Program-made: the position numbers and the translations under genes | The notes under the pieces: generated by a model | The model's input: only the letters and a program-made list of their open reading frames with translations | The model's database searches: none | What the model was told of the DNA's origin: nothing | NCBI RefSeq assembly: GCF_036711975.1 | Contig: NC_091972.1 | Coordinates: 39,685,001 to 39,749,000 of the forward strand | Length of the DNA stretch: 64,000 nt | Origin: Onthophagus taurus | Taxonomy: Eukaryota > Arthropoda > Insecta > Coleoptera > Scarabaeidae | Direction of reading: 5' to 3' | In this document: positions 45,120-63,853 of the stretch, piece by piece | Layout of the letters: every line of letters starts with the position of its first letter | Position numbering within the stretch: the first letter of the stretch is position 1

Positions 45120-47086
45120 CGTCATCCACGACGACCGTCCATTAGAACTTTACAGGGTTCCGGCCAAAATTAAAATTTGAAAATTCAGATTTAAGTATTA
45201 TCAACTGCGTTCTCTTCGACTAAAATATTTTCAGATATCTAACACTTCCGGTTATACCGGAAGTCGCGACCTACTTTATTTTTTTAAATGGAACACCCTG
45301 TATATTTTTACATATTTGGATTTGTCTGTTTTTAAGGTTTATGAATGACTTTACTTTTTGCAATTTGATTCGGCCCTTCTCGAGTTATTCGAATTTTTCT
45401 AGAAAAATCTGCTAAAGCAGACATTTGTTCAAAAAATCATAGAACACTCGATTTTTGGGATATCAATTTAGGATTCAGAACATGATGGAGTATGTTTTGG
45501 TGCCGAGTATGGCTGTCTAGAACGTTTGGTCACTTTACTATGGCACGTTACTTTTTCGAAACTTGGAAGTACCATAACTTCATTTTTTTAAATGGCACCC
45601 CCCATATTTTATTACTTAGTCGTCTTCGGTGTCTCTTTTTACATCTTTTGTATCCGATATGTCCTATACCTAACATTTATAGTTTGGGAGATAATTAGGG
45701 TTTTTTTGAAAAATGCACACACATCGATATTTAACCTAGTGTGTTATGAATACCTAGTGCGACCTAGTGAATAACCGGATGAAGTGAAAGTTTGAAAATT
45801 TGTAGACTTGTGATGTTTGATGTCAGCTTTTTAACTAAAGTATTTTCAGGTTCCGGGTACTTGTGGTTACATCGGAAGAGGTGACAATTTTCATATTTCA
45901 AATGGAACACCCTGAGTTTTATTACATTTTTCAATCAAAAATGTCAACTACAACGTTACTTTTTATAATTTATAAATCATCTAGTTTGACCGCCGGAAAA
46001 AAAAATTTGGTGTTTTGGAATGTTGTTGTGGTTATGTATTATCAGAGGATCAGTAAGGAAAGAGTAAACAGTTTGACATTTGCTAAAGCTATGGTTTATT
46101 GCTGTTGGTGTGATGACTAGGTTACTTTTTGTAGTGATCTGTTCTCAAGAAATGCCACATTTGGAATTTAGTAATGAGGATTATTTGAATTTGATAATAA
46201 TTTATGGAGAGTGCAACCAAATAATTGCGTATACGTGTCGGTTGCAACATACAAATGGCCTAAAATTGAACAAAAATTTCAAAAATGTAATGAAATACAG
46301 GGTGTTCCATTTGAAATATGAAAATTGTCACCTCTTCCGGTGTAACCGCAAGTACCCGGAACCTGAAAATATTTTACTAAAAAGCTGGCATCAAACATCA
46401 GAAGTCTGCAAATTTTCAAAAGGCCACTTCATATGGTTATACACTAGGTCACACTAGGTATTCATGGCACACTAGGTTAAATATCGATATGATGTGTGCA
46501 TTTTTCAAAAAACCCTAATTATCTCCCAAACTATAAATGTTAAGTATAAGACATATGGGATATAAAAGATGTAAAATGAGACACCCAAGACGACTAAGTA
46601 ATAAAATATGGGGGGTGCCATTTAAAAAAATTAAGTTATGGTATTTCCAAATTTCGAAATGTTAACGTGCTGTAGTAAGATGACCAAACGTTCTAGACGG
46701 CCGTACTCAGCACCAAAACATAGTCCATCATGTTGCTTACGCATGTTCTGAATCCTAAATTGATATCCCAAAAATCGAGTGTTCTCTGATTTTTGAACAA
46801 ATGTCTGCTGGAGCAGATTTTTCTAGAAAAATTCGAATAACTCGACAACGGTCGAATCAAATTGCAAAAAGTAAAGTTATTCATAAACCTTGAAAACAGA
46901 CAAATCCAAATATGTAAAAATATATAGGTTGTTCCATTTAAAAAAATAAAGTAGGTGGTGCTACAAATCTGAAAATATTTTAGTCGAAGAGAATGCAATT
47001 AATAATACTTAAATCTGAATTTTCAAATTTTTGTTTTGGCCAGAACCTTGTAAAGTTCTAATGGACGGTCGTCGTGGATGACCCTG
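45120..47086. mobile_element. Long-TIR mariner-derived element, copy B
   Basis: The arms share GTCATCCACGACGACCGTCC with its complement at 47060-47082. Inner landmarks match copy A (CTTCCGGTTATACCGGAAGT at 45246, AAATGGAACACCCTGTATA at 45285, TGGCACCCCCCATATTTTAT at 45593). TA flanks the right end and the left end lacks a few bases. The centre (about 45735-46480) holds inverted blocks around TTCCGG-TACTTG and GGAACACCCTG that are absent from copy A, so a related element inserted or the core was replaced. Confidence 0.86.
46080..46290 (+). pseudogene. N-terminal HTH remnant of a mariner-type transposase
   Basis: It encodes MPHLEFSNEDYLNLIIIYGE then CNQIIAYTCRLQ, matching the mariner HTH opening (FTNxEYxDMxxIYGECNGN). 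No catalytic part follows. Confidence 0.68.
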
Positions 47087-48002
47087 TATTTACAGAACAA
47101 CTCCTCCACACGACTTTTTCATATATTCTCTGGAAGATTCTACCATCACTGTAACTGCGGTTCTCTTTGTATTCCAAACCATGTTAAAGGATTCCATGGA
47201 ACTCGGCGCTTATGTGAAAAAGAAAATCTGATTAAAATCATAATTTGTGTATTATAGTAACGTTGCCGAGTTTCGAAATAGGAACAAAATTACTTTTCGC
47301 TCGTCGGGTGTGTAACTCTTTTATTATTTCAACACCTTTCAAAGTTAACACGCGTATTTTAAAATTGGCACCATTTCGTTAAACGCCTTTCAATCGAAGG
47401 TACCGTTTATAATGGCAGTGCACACGAAGTCATTCTTCACTAGAATCCTTCATGCCCTCCCAGGTATTTACTACTACCATCAAAACCTGCAGGCTCGCAC
47501 ATCATCCTTGCAACGTCGATCAAATCGGCTGACTTATCTCGCATTAGTCGGCACAATAAAAAACAACTTATAAATAAAATCTTTGTTAATTTTTATTGAT
47601 AACGTCATCTATAAAACAAATTGATAAGTTTAAAGTAAAACATTAAACTGTATTTTAGACCATCTACAATACGGTTTCAATTAAACCTTTATTATAACTA
47701 ATTTGTTATGCAATTTACTTTTTTGTAAATATGTAGTAATGTGCGTGCACAAACGTAGCCTTTCCGGCGACCTTCGCAACTCAATAATATTAATAAAGGA
47801 TTTCTACTTTCAATTCAATTTTTGCAAATTTTAATATTTTGCAATTTTAATTAAATTTATAAAAATACTTTTTATAAAGCCGATATTGTTGGTATAAATC
47901 ATGTAAAATAAAAAGATATTTAAAGAAAAATAATATAATAAAGATCACAATTAATAGATTATAGAGAATAAAATATGAAGATGAAAAAATTATTGTTAAA
48001 TT
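47087..48002. other. Intergenic and 3' flank of CYP4 copy 2
   Basis: No gene is seen. The 3' untranslated region of CYP4 copy 2 reads leftward from 48002; minus-strand AATAAA words occur near 47690 and 47590. Confidence 0.5.
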
Positions 48003-56029
<8,027 letters not shown>

Positions 56030-56068
56030 GTCTTGTTGTTAGAATGACCATGCATTAAATGAAGCCAA

Positions 56069-56077
56069 ATATATAAT
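56069..56077 (-). promoter_or_regulatory. TATA-like box of CYP4 copy 2
   Basis: ATTATATAT on the minus strand lies about 40-48 bases upstream of the ATG at 56029, matching the spacing in copy 1. Confidence 0.45.
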
Positions 56078-56094
56078 CACCGATAAAACCAGAC

Positions 56095-56107
56095 GTTATC
56101 TTAGCTG
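56095..56107 (-). promoter_or_regulatory. GATA motif shared by both CYP4 promoters
   Basis: CAGCTAAGATAAC corresponds to CAGCTGAGATAAC in copy 1 but sits 66 rather than 119 bases from the ATG. Confidence 0.4.
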
Positions 56108-56639
56108 CTTGAGTTTCAAGTATACACTATGAAGGTCAATAATCAATTATGTATTAAAAATTAAATAACTTAATTTATTAGTTTTATTTTGTGCTTAAGA
56201 TCAATTAAATATTGAAAATGACACAACAAAAATTGAATTTATGATAAAGGTTTTGCGATGTCTATCGAAAATGAATCATTTAGATGAGAAATGATGATCA
56301 TTATTTTAAAATCAAGACAACAGTGGTTTATTTTAAATGATCATCAACACCATAAATTTTATCTAAACTTTTAACTTTTTAAACTCTTTTGCTCATACTG
56401 CAGATCAAAAAATAAACTTAAGAATTGCAGATTGGGTTGCATAAAGAACACTGTCTTATGGAAAAAGTTAAGGAGTGTATACGATTTGTTACTTTGTTAA
56501 TATTGGCAGAAGTTTATAAATCCCATAACGCAGGAGATGGATAACTGCAAACAATCAATTAGTTTTTATTACATTAATTATTAAATATTAATAAAAAGTC
56601 AATTAAAACACAATTTTTAGGTGAATTTGATGTATGTAT
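56108..56639. other. Intergenic, nothing recognised
   Basis: No gene or repeat seen. Confidence 0.5.
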
Positions 56640-56950
56640 TTTGAAATTGATTGAAAGGTACCAGAAAATAAAAAATACTTATTGGTACCAATGTGTCAAA
56701 ATGTTAGTAATTGTTAAGGAACGTCCTTTGGGTGATTAAAAAAGGTGAAGGAATAAACAGGTTGATTTCGATGTTTTTTGAAACTGTTTCAAAGGTGCTA
56801 GAAAATAGAAAATACTTATTTATGTGACAAAATGGCATTAATTGATAAAAAACGTCCTTAGGATAATTGAAGGAATTAAAAAGTTGATTTTGATTGATGT
56901 ATGCCAAAATGCTACTAATTGATTAAAAACATCTCTAAGACAATTTGTTA
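56640..56950. repeat. Degenerate tandem repeat, about 2.5 copies of roughly 120 bases
   Basis: Words GAAAATA(A)AAAATACTTATT, CAAAATG(T/G)...TTAATTG and AACGTCCTTAGG-type recur near 56660, 56790 and 56890. The small reading frame opposite is a by-product. Confidence 0.65.
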
Positions 56951-57116
56951 TCTAAGTTGCTAAATTGTCAGCTAAATGTAGAAATCTTAGCATTTTCAAA
57001 AGCCCCTTTAATCACATCATTCGATCAATTCTTTCCCAATGAAAGTTGTCACCACCAGACCATTTTAAGGCCAATACAATGGAACATTAAATAGAACAAA
57101 GTGAGACGACGTAAGA

Positions 57117-57270
57117 GTGCAATATGGAACTTATTCACAGTTAAAGATAAACCATTCAGTAATTTGTAAATACTGCAGTAAGGAGTACTTCGCAAATGTA
57201 TATAAAATAACGATACACATATTTAACCAATGTGTTAAGTGCCCAGTGGATATTAAAAGGCGCATTCAAC
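57117..57270 (+). pseudogene. BED zinc-finger fragment of a hAT transposase
   Basis: The plus strand reads SVICKYCSKEYFANVYKITI then HIFNQCVKCPVDIKRRIQPK, i.e. CxxC followed by a His and a CxxCPxDIK block, as in BED fingers at the N-terminus of hAT transposases. The frame continues to 57422 without recognisable domains. Confidence 0.6.
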
Positions 57271-57856
57271 CAAAACTTCCGAAAATTTTGCAACGAATTA
57301 CATCGACGATAGAATCAAACACTTCGATCCACAAAATGCACAGTGCACTCTCTGAACTAGAACTAAAAATTATACGTAACATTTCAAATTTTGCACATCT
57401 GAGGAAGAAGGAGATACAATAAATCAAAAGGTATTTAATCGCAAGGAATTTGATTCGCAGTACTACTGAATCCTTGTTATAAAGGAAGCAGTACACAACC
57501 TATCCCAGTTAATACATTTGGATGTAATGGCAAATTCGGCAAATTATAAATCAAATGATGGATTGTGGGGAAATAGATTTTTGTGGACCAGTGTAGTAAA
57601 GATTAATTCAGTTGCATGGTGATAGCAGCTCCAATCTGAGTAAGGTTGCTGTTAGGATTTTATCAGTCCCAGTGTCTTCATAAACTGTTCTTCAATAAAC
57701 TGTTATTATCCTTTATATCGTTTAGAAACAATCGTCAGTAATATAAGCAATAAAAAAATGTTGGCCGCGTAGAATGCTCAAATACCCGTATGTGCGTCAT
57801 ATGGAACAATCTGCCTATAATGACTTTGATTATAATGAATGATCTTTTTATATATA
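57271..57856. other. Intergenic, nothing further recognised
   Basis: Beyond the tail of the frame ending at 57422, no gene or repeat seen. Confidence 0.5.
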
Positions 57857-57930
57857 GGCCCATTAGCTCAGTTGGTTAGAGCGTCGTGCTAATAACGCGA
57901 AGGTCGCGGGTTCGATCCCCCCATGGGCCA
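57857..57930 (+). tRNA. tRNA-Ile (anticodon AAT)
   Basis: A 74-base cloverleaf with a perfect 7-bp acceptor stem (GGCCCAT/ATGGGCC) and discriminator A. The D arm has TAGCTCAGTTGGTTAGAGC (internal A box), the anticodon loop is CTAATAA, and GGTTCGATCCC is the T arm and B box. A T-run (57934 onward) provides the pol III terminator. There is no intron. It is intact and isolated from other tRNAs in the window. Confidence 0.97.
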
Positions 57931-58175
57931 ATTCTTTTTTTTCTTTAATCAACATTTTTTTATAATAAGATCAAAAATCAGTTAAATTTTCAATTCACAT
58001 GGTACATAAATTATTAAATATTAAAAACTAAATATTATATGGGCTACCCAGATAATATTTATTTATACAGGAAAAATAAATATTAAATAAATATATTTAT
58101 TTTAGGTGGTTCAGTTTTAAATCGGGAAACTTTAGTAGGTTTAGTACTTGCCAAAATAACGCAAGTTGCAGATAA

Positions 58176-60207
58176 TGAAATTCACCATCCCCTTGATTTT
58201 TTTTAGAAGAACTTTTTAATGCTATGGAATATTAACATAAAAAATATGGGTTGTGTAAAGCTCATCCTTTAGTGGTACTTTTTTGTCTTCTTAGTATTTT
58301 CCTTAGTAGTTAATAGTTTCCGTGTACAAAAATAAAATATCGTGCTATGTACCGCCATGTTTAAATAAAATTATTCTAAAAGTTGGCTCTGAGAACTTGT
58401 AAGTTCAGTTACTTTTGACTGTTATTAAGCAAGAGTATCAATTTTTTAATATTGTTTAAAACAACGTAATTTGTTCAGACAGAAATTCATCATATTTATG
58501 GTTTTTCTTATGAAAATCATAATTAATTGGTGTTATTTCGTTAGTACTAGATCCTAGTAAGTGCACAACTTCCATAGCCAGCTATAAAGAAATTTTTTTT
58601 TAATAATAGCAGCACTTTACAGTACAGGATGGATCAAATTCGATGTCCGAATAGGCTAACTCGGAAACTATAAGAGTTAGAAAAAAAGTAGCTTACATGT
58701 CATGATCTCGTTTTTCGAGAAACTGCTAATGCCGAAAACCTCATAGCGCTATCGTCTTTTGTTTTTCCCCTAGAGGCCAAAATTGAAAATATCGTAAAAC
58801 CAATAAGTGCAATTATCTTGGTTATTATTATAGGTGGAGTATTATAACTACGACATTATACGGACACTTTTTTACGGAGAATTTCATGACATAGTCAAAA
58901 AAAATTTTTCGGTTTTAGATTTTGAGATATCACGAGAATTTTCATTTTTTTTTACATGGAAACAACCACTGATTATTCGCTTATTAAATTAGTTATTTTT
59001 TTCTGATTACAAAAATATAGGGTTCGACAGGTCTATTTCTTATTGTTTTAGAATAAAGCTAAAAATAAACTTTTTTTATAAAATTTCCATCTAGTGTCGC
59101 CGAGGAAATTAAATTTACAGTTTCCTGTAAATTACGGGCGGTAGATAAAATCTAAAAAGTTAACAATTAAATACGAAGATAACTTCTGGTATTTAAACAC
59201 AAATAATTTTTTAATATGTAACATTCTAACATGTCAAACTTTTCAAAATTTTCGTAATTGATCTTAAAAACAGGATTTTTAAAGTGACACTTCAGAAAAT
59301 TTTTGAATACAAACAAATGTTGCTATGTTTATTTGAATTAAAAATAGAACATGAGCGCCATCTATCGATAATTTATTAAGTCATTTAAAAATAATATTAT
59401 ATCGTAATAAAGAATGTGAAATAATGCAATCTATTCCAACTTTTGTGTAAAACATATATAAATTAAACAGTTCAACAAATATATTTGTTTCAAATATCAG
59501 AAATATGTTTTTTTCATTTTTAGTTATAGAATCGTAATTTACAGAAAACTGTAAATTTCATTTCTTGGACGACACTAAAAGAAAAGTTTATTTTTAGTTT
59601 TATTCTACAACAATAAGAAATAGACCTGTCAAACCCTATATTTTTGTAATCAGAAAAAAATAACGAATTTATTAAGCGAATAATCAGTGATTGTTTCCAT
59701 TTAAAAAAACGAAAATTGTGATAACATCTCAAAATCTAAAACCGACAAAATATTTTTGACTACGTCATGAAATTCTCTGTAAAAAAGTGTCCATATAATG
59801 TCTTAGTTATAATACTCCACCTATAATAATAATAATAATAATAACCAAGATAATGACATTTGCGGGTTTTACGATATTTTCAATTTTGGCCTCTAGCGGA
59901 AAAACAAAAGACGAAAGCGCTATGAGATTTTCGGCATTTGCAGTTTCTCGAAAAACGAGATCATGACATGTCAGCTACTTTTCTTCTAACTCTTATAGTT
60001 TTCGAGTAAGCCTATTCGAATTTGAACCATTCTGTACAGTGTAGCATATTTTAGTTTTTTACGCTAAAACTATTATCTTTAAGGAAAAAAGTAGAGACAA
60101 AAAAGTACCAATAATGAATGAGCTTTACAACCCATATTATTTTATGTTAATATTCCACGGCGTTAAAAACTTGTTTTAAAAAAATCAAAGGAGTTTGTGA
60201 ATTTCAT
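58176..60207. mobile_element. Outer inverted-repeat element (two-layer nest)
   Basis: GGAATATTAACATAAAAAAT and GGGTTGTGTAAAGCTCAT at 58225-58265 recur inverted at 60110-60165, with TGAAATTCACC/GTGAATTTCA at the outer ends. Arms are about 170 bases. A second element (58625-60034) sits inside. No transposase coding is seen. Confidence 0.78.
58625..60034. mobile_element. Long-TIR element without a recognisable gene
   Basis: Ends CAGGATGGATCAAATTCG and CGAATTTGAACCATTCTG are flanked by TA on each side. Arms of about 480 bases match through CATGATCTCGTTTTTCGAGA, AAAAGTGTCC and TTTTTTTACATGGAAACAA. An ATA microsatellite expanded in the right arm at 59825-59842. Internal frames show no transposase motif. 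Confidence 0.87.
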
Positions 60208-60724
60208 CCAATTAGAGTGCGTTAGGGTTAAAAATAAGGTATTTCAAATTCTACGGTTTACTTATACCAGAAATAAAAGATAAAATGTAAATTTTTGGCT
60301 TAACTTTGACAGTTCATAGCTCGAAAACAAAAGACCCTATGTTTATACAGAATGTGTCAAATGTCTGGAATATAGCCAATAACTTCGTCATTTGTGGTTT
60401 TAAACAAAAATATTTCAATACAAGTTTCTTTATTAATCGTGGCGCATTTTTTGGCGATATTTGCTTGTTTGTATTGTTTTTAGTTTCGTTGCTATGACAA
60501 CCAACATTGTTATTTTAAATGGGATGCATATATTTTCTTTGCACACTTTGACAGAGGATAAATCCCTCTATGCGATGAACATGTCAAATCATATGGTTGT
60601 ATAAGAAAACAATGGAAAAAAACGCGTTTTCTGAAAATATTAAATCAGCAAATTACTATCAAAGTAGGTGCCGAAATAACGCCGTTGACAACTTTAAATG
60701 TCAAAAAATGACAGTTCAAACAAA
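60208..60724. other. Intergenic, nothing recognised
   Basis: No gene. AT-rich sequence with a CTATGACAACCAACATTGTT segment like those near other TIR elements. Confidence 0.45.
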
Positions 60725-60946
60725 TACTCCCTCTGTCCCATAATAAATGACCGATTTTGGCATTTCCCGAAACTTAACGTTATTTCGAAATGTCAGTTGC
60801 AATCTTGTATTCCATCAAGTGACTTAAGTCAAAACTGACACATGAATGTTGTCAATAAATTTAAACGCGTCTACTTAACTTTTGAGTAGTGATTTATAAA
60901 TCATACGTCGTCTTGTTATTTCTAAAAGTACCGGAGTGGTCACATA

Positions 60947-61578
60947 ATGGACCGTCGAGGAGTTTTTGAAGTTGTGTCTCAACGAAAAAGGCCTAACCTA
61001 AACTAGGAAGCGCGTCAAAGTGTGTACCATTATTTGCTAGAAGTAAGTGTAAATGGTAAACTTAAGCATGGATCGATAAAGGATGCAGCTGCTCGGTATT
61101 CTGTATCGGAGAAGACTATAAGTCGAATTTGTGTAATGTAAATTCTCGAAAATCTGGAAGAGTCGGCAGGAAACGAAAAATCGTAGATATAGAAAAAATA
61201 AAAGAGATTCATCGCCGCAGAAATATCCGATCACTTGCATATGCCATTGGAATTTCAAAAAGCACAATTCACAAAAGCATTAAATCTGGACTGATCAAAC
61301 CTCATTCAAGCGCAGTAAAACCATTTCTTACTGACCGTAACAAAATCCAACGTTTGGAATACTGCTTGGCAATGCTTGATTCTGAAAGTATCGCTGCTGG
61401 TGCACCTATTTTTAACGATATGAAAAACTACATTCATGTTGACGAGAAATGGTTTTATTTAAAAAAGACCTCTAATAAATACTACCTCGCTCATGATGAG
61501 AGGGAGCCTCATGAAACGTGTAAAAGTATAAAGAGGTTTATTACGAAGGTCATGTTTTTAGCCGCTGTTGCGCCTTAA
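60947..61578 (+). pseudogene. Plant-type mariner transposase, first half
   Basis: It starts MDRRGVFEVV. After an in-frame TAG comes ARQSVYHYLLEVSVNGKLKH and IKDAAARYSVSEKTISRI, the first HTH. A frameshift near 61130 leads to GRVGRKRKIVDIEKIKEIHR, RNIRSLAYAIGISKSTIHKS (second HTH), and NYIHVDEKWFYLKKTSNKYY with the first catalytic Asp in the HxDEKWFY form. TCKSIKRFITKVMFLAAVAP ends the block. This HVDEKWFY...KVMFLAAVA signature is typical of plant MLEs. The segment holding the second Asp is missing. Confidence 0.92.
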
Positions 61579-61771
61579 AATTAACTAATGGGTAATTATA
61601 CAGAAACTATCATTTTTCACATGGTAATTTGAAAATAGTTTTTTTATTCCAAATTTTGTTTTTTAATACACAAACACGAACTTTTGTTCAAAATGAACCT
61701 TGCAACGTTCAAGATCAAACAGTTCAATTATTTTCTAGCCAGAATTGACTTGTTTTTGTAAAAACGATATG

Positions 61772-63666
61772 CAGAGGAATGACGAGATAAGCAGAGGAAT
61801 GATTTTTTAATTTGATACGGCAAAATAATACAATATTAGGCATAATATGCATGTTAAAACCAAAACAGTGAATAGGGAAAACTAAAATACAAACTTGCTT
61901 AAAACAAAAGAATATTCAATGCAATAACGTTTTACACTTGAACAAGCAGCTTCTTCATCTTCGTCAGAATAAACGTCTTCAAACTGTAGCTTGTTTTGAA
62001 CTTTTATGGAACCGCTGATATATCTGCTTAAAGGAGTGTCCTCATCATCACTAGACGTGTCACTAGAAGATAGTTCATCATTAAGCCCAATTTTGTTGAA
62101 TTCAAGGGAACCAATGAAGTATTTTTTATTGCCGTTTATGAAAGTGCTAAGTTCATAAAAGTTTAATCTGATGCTACTTTCATAATCTTCTTTTTTTATT
62201 TGGTGTACTTTCATTGTTCCTCTAAAGGTTTGTAGCAAAACATTCTTAAGTTTTTGGGACATTTCATCAATTTTGTCTGCATCAATCTGATAGCAAGTTA
62301 TGTTCTGAATGTTTTGGCACAGGTTATTCAACATAGCTTTTATTTTGACCATATCTGCTCCTTGACCAACCAATTTATCTAACGTCCTTTTAGTAACTCC
62401 TCCTATCCCGTCAGGTGCCCCCTTTCCGTGACCAGCTTCTAAATAGTTCCAAATAAAAATTTTTACTTTTGGGTGCAATTTTGGCAACTCGATTGCTAGG
62501 AAATAAAACATGGTTTTATTACGGTATTGAGTCGACGGTGAGTCACTAATAAAGTGAAGCGTATCAACTGTTGGGTAAGAGTTTGTTATGCACTTTATTA
62601 TTGGGTCTAAATGCGCCCAAATGGCCGGGACATTATGTAGAAGCGATTCTGATAAAGTGCAAAAGCATTGTTGCTGTACCTCATCTTGTTTGGTATATAC
62701 AACAACAGTATGTAGAGATATCTGTTTTCTTGATCCTCCGAAGTGGAATGCTTGCATCTCTTCTGCATATTTCATGTTGTAGTTTCCACTAAAATCCATG
62801 TGAATAACCGCCTCGGTAATTCGAAGATTCTCTTTAAGTTCTTTGAGTTATTTGTACTGATGTAAGGATCTGCCTTTGTGCTTCAGAAATGGTATAATAC
62901 TTTGCTTAAAATCAGCTATAATATCAGAAACCTGGCATTCAACTTTCTTCTTTGATGTCTTTCTAACCTGCTTTTCTTTTTGTGATGTCTTGTCAACATA
63001 CGTGCATTTTTCTGCCATCCATTTGAAGTAGTAACTGCGTTCCCTAGGGTTGTATTCACGGAATGATATTTGCATAGAAATACATTTATCGCATCTCTAG
63101 AACTGGTCATTCCTCTGTGCCTGTCATCAGTCCTCTGGATCTCAGTAATCCAGAGGAATGGTGCCAGAGGAATGACGACTTCTTCGTTTATTAGTTTTTA
63201 GTTTAGGAAATTGGATGCATCCTAACCTACAAATTGGTCCACGGAAAGGAAACTCATTATTTCGTATTTAAATGAGGGAATGGATGCAACAAAAATATAA
63301 ATAAAGTAAATACACTTATCAGAGGAATGGTCAATCTGTGTGTGACATTAACAATTTGGGAACAAAATGTTAAAAAGAACACGTATTGTTTTAGTTCGAC
63401 AACATTTGCTTACTGACACTCTGCAAGAACTAGGTTAGGAAAAGCATTCTTGCGTGCCAGAGGAATGACCGCTAAAGGTGGTAACATAGTTTCTATCATC
63501 TTTTTGAGGGGAGTTTTAAAGTGAAACATATTTTTATATTAGTTTTACTGAAAGTTCAGGTTTGCTTAATCAAAATGTAAAATTACAAATGAAGAATGTT
63601 AATAGATTTTTGTCTAATATGTACATAATGTTAGACGTCTCCAGTTATAACATGCCAGAGGAATGA
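61772..63666. repeat. Recurring CAGAGGAATGA motifs of the unnamed transposon
   Basis: Seven forward copies (61772, 61792, 63151, 63165, 63320, 63458, 63656) and one inverted copy (63107-63117) occur, with none seen inside the gene. A degenerate inverted copy lies near 63128. They could be transposase-binding sites like subterminal repeats of other transposons (inference). Confidence 0.88.
61882..63075 (-). pseudogene. DDE-like putative transposase, one nonsense codon
   Basis: On the minus strand the frame runs 63075-61882 (398 codons including both stops). The N-terminal part has a basic stretch (KTSQKEKQVRKTSKKK). A TAA at 62850-62848 interrupts it. VIHMDFSGNYNMKYAEEMQA follows, then HFGGSRKQISLHTVVVYTK, LHFISDSPSTQYRNKTMFYF and WNYLEAGHGKGAPDGIGGVT. 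The Asp in HMDFSGNY, the Asp in SDSPSTQ, and the EAGHGKGxxDG block would fit a DDE/RNase H fold (inference). An acidic SSSDTSSDDEDTPLSR stretch lies near the C-terminus. Similar proteins are, to my knowledge, common but unannotated in animals. Apart from the stop the frame is open. Confidence 0.8.
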
Positions 63667-63853
63667 TATTTTGACATGATTTTTTACTATAATTTAATAA
63701 TAATATGTATGATTTCATTAACTCTTTAAGAACTCAATATAGCTGGTCTATACTTTTCTAGAAACAATACGATATTTGTAGAAAGTAATTTTTTGTCGAA
63801 ATTGTTACCGGTAACAGCAAAAATGATAGTTTCTATAGAATTACCGTAATGCT

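Larger units (their letters stand above)
61590..63846. mobile_element. Unnamed DNA transposon with 28-bp TIRs
   Basis: The left TIR (61590-61617) and the inverted right TIR (63819-63846) match at about 25 of 28 positions and share AGAAACTATCATTTTT. TAAT flanks both ends (61586-61589 and 63847-63850), a candidate 4-bp target duplication. The motif CAGAGGAATG(A) occurs forward at 61772, 61792, 63151, 63165, 63320, 63458 and 63656, and inverted at 63107-63117, between the gene and the two ends. Mariner transposase pieces abut both sides, which fixes it as an insertion. I do not recognise the superfamily. Confidence 0.88.

Noticed and set aside
57857..57930. tRNA-derived SINE rather than a true tRNA gene
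   Set aside because: All stems pair, the acceptor stem is perfect, a pol III T-run follows at once, and no SINE tail is attached.
61037..61267. Minus-strand frames opposite the mariner gene
   Set aside because: They are antisense to the HTH region of the plant-type transposase and show no motif.
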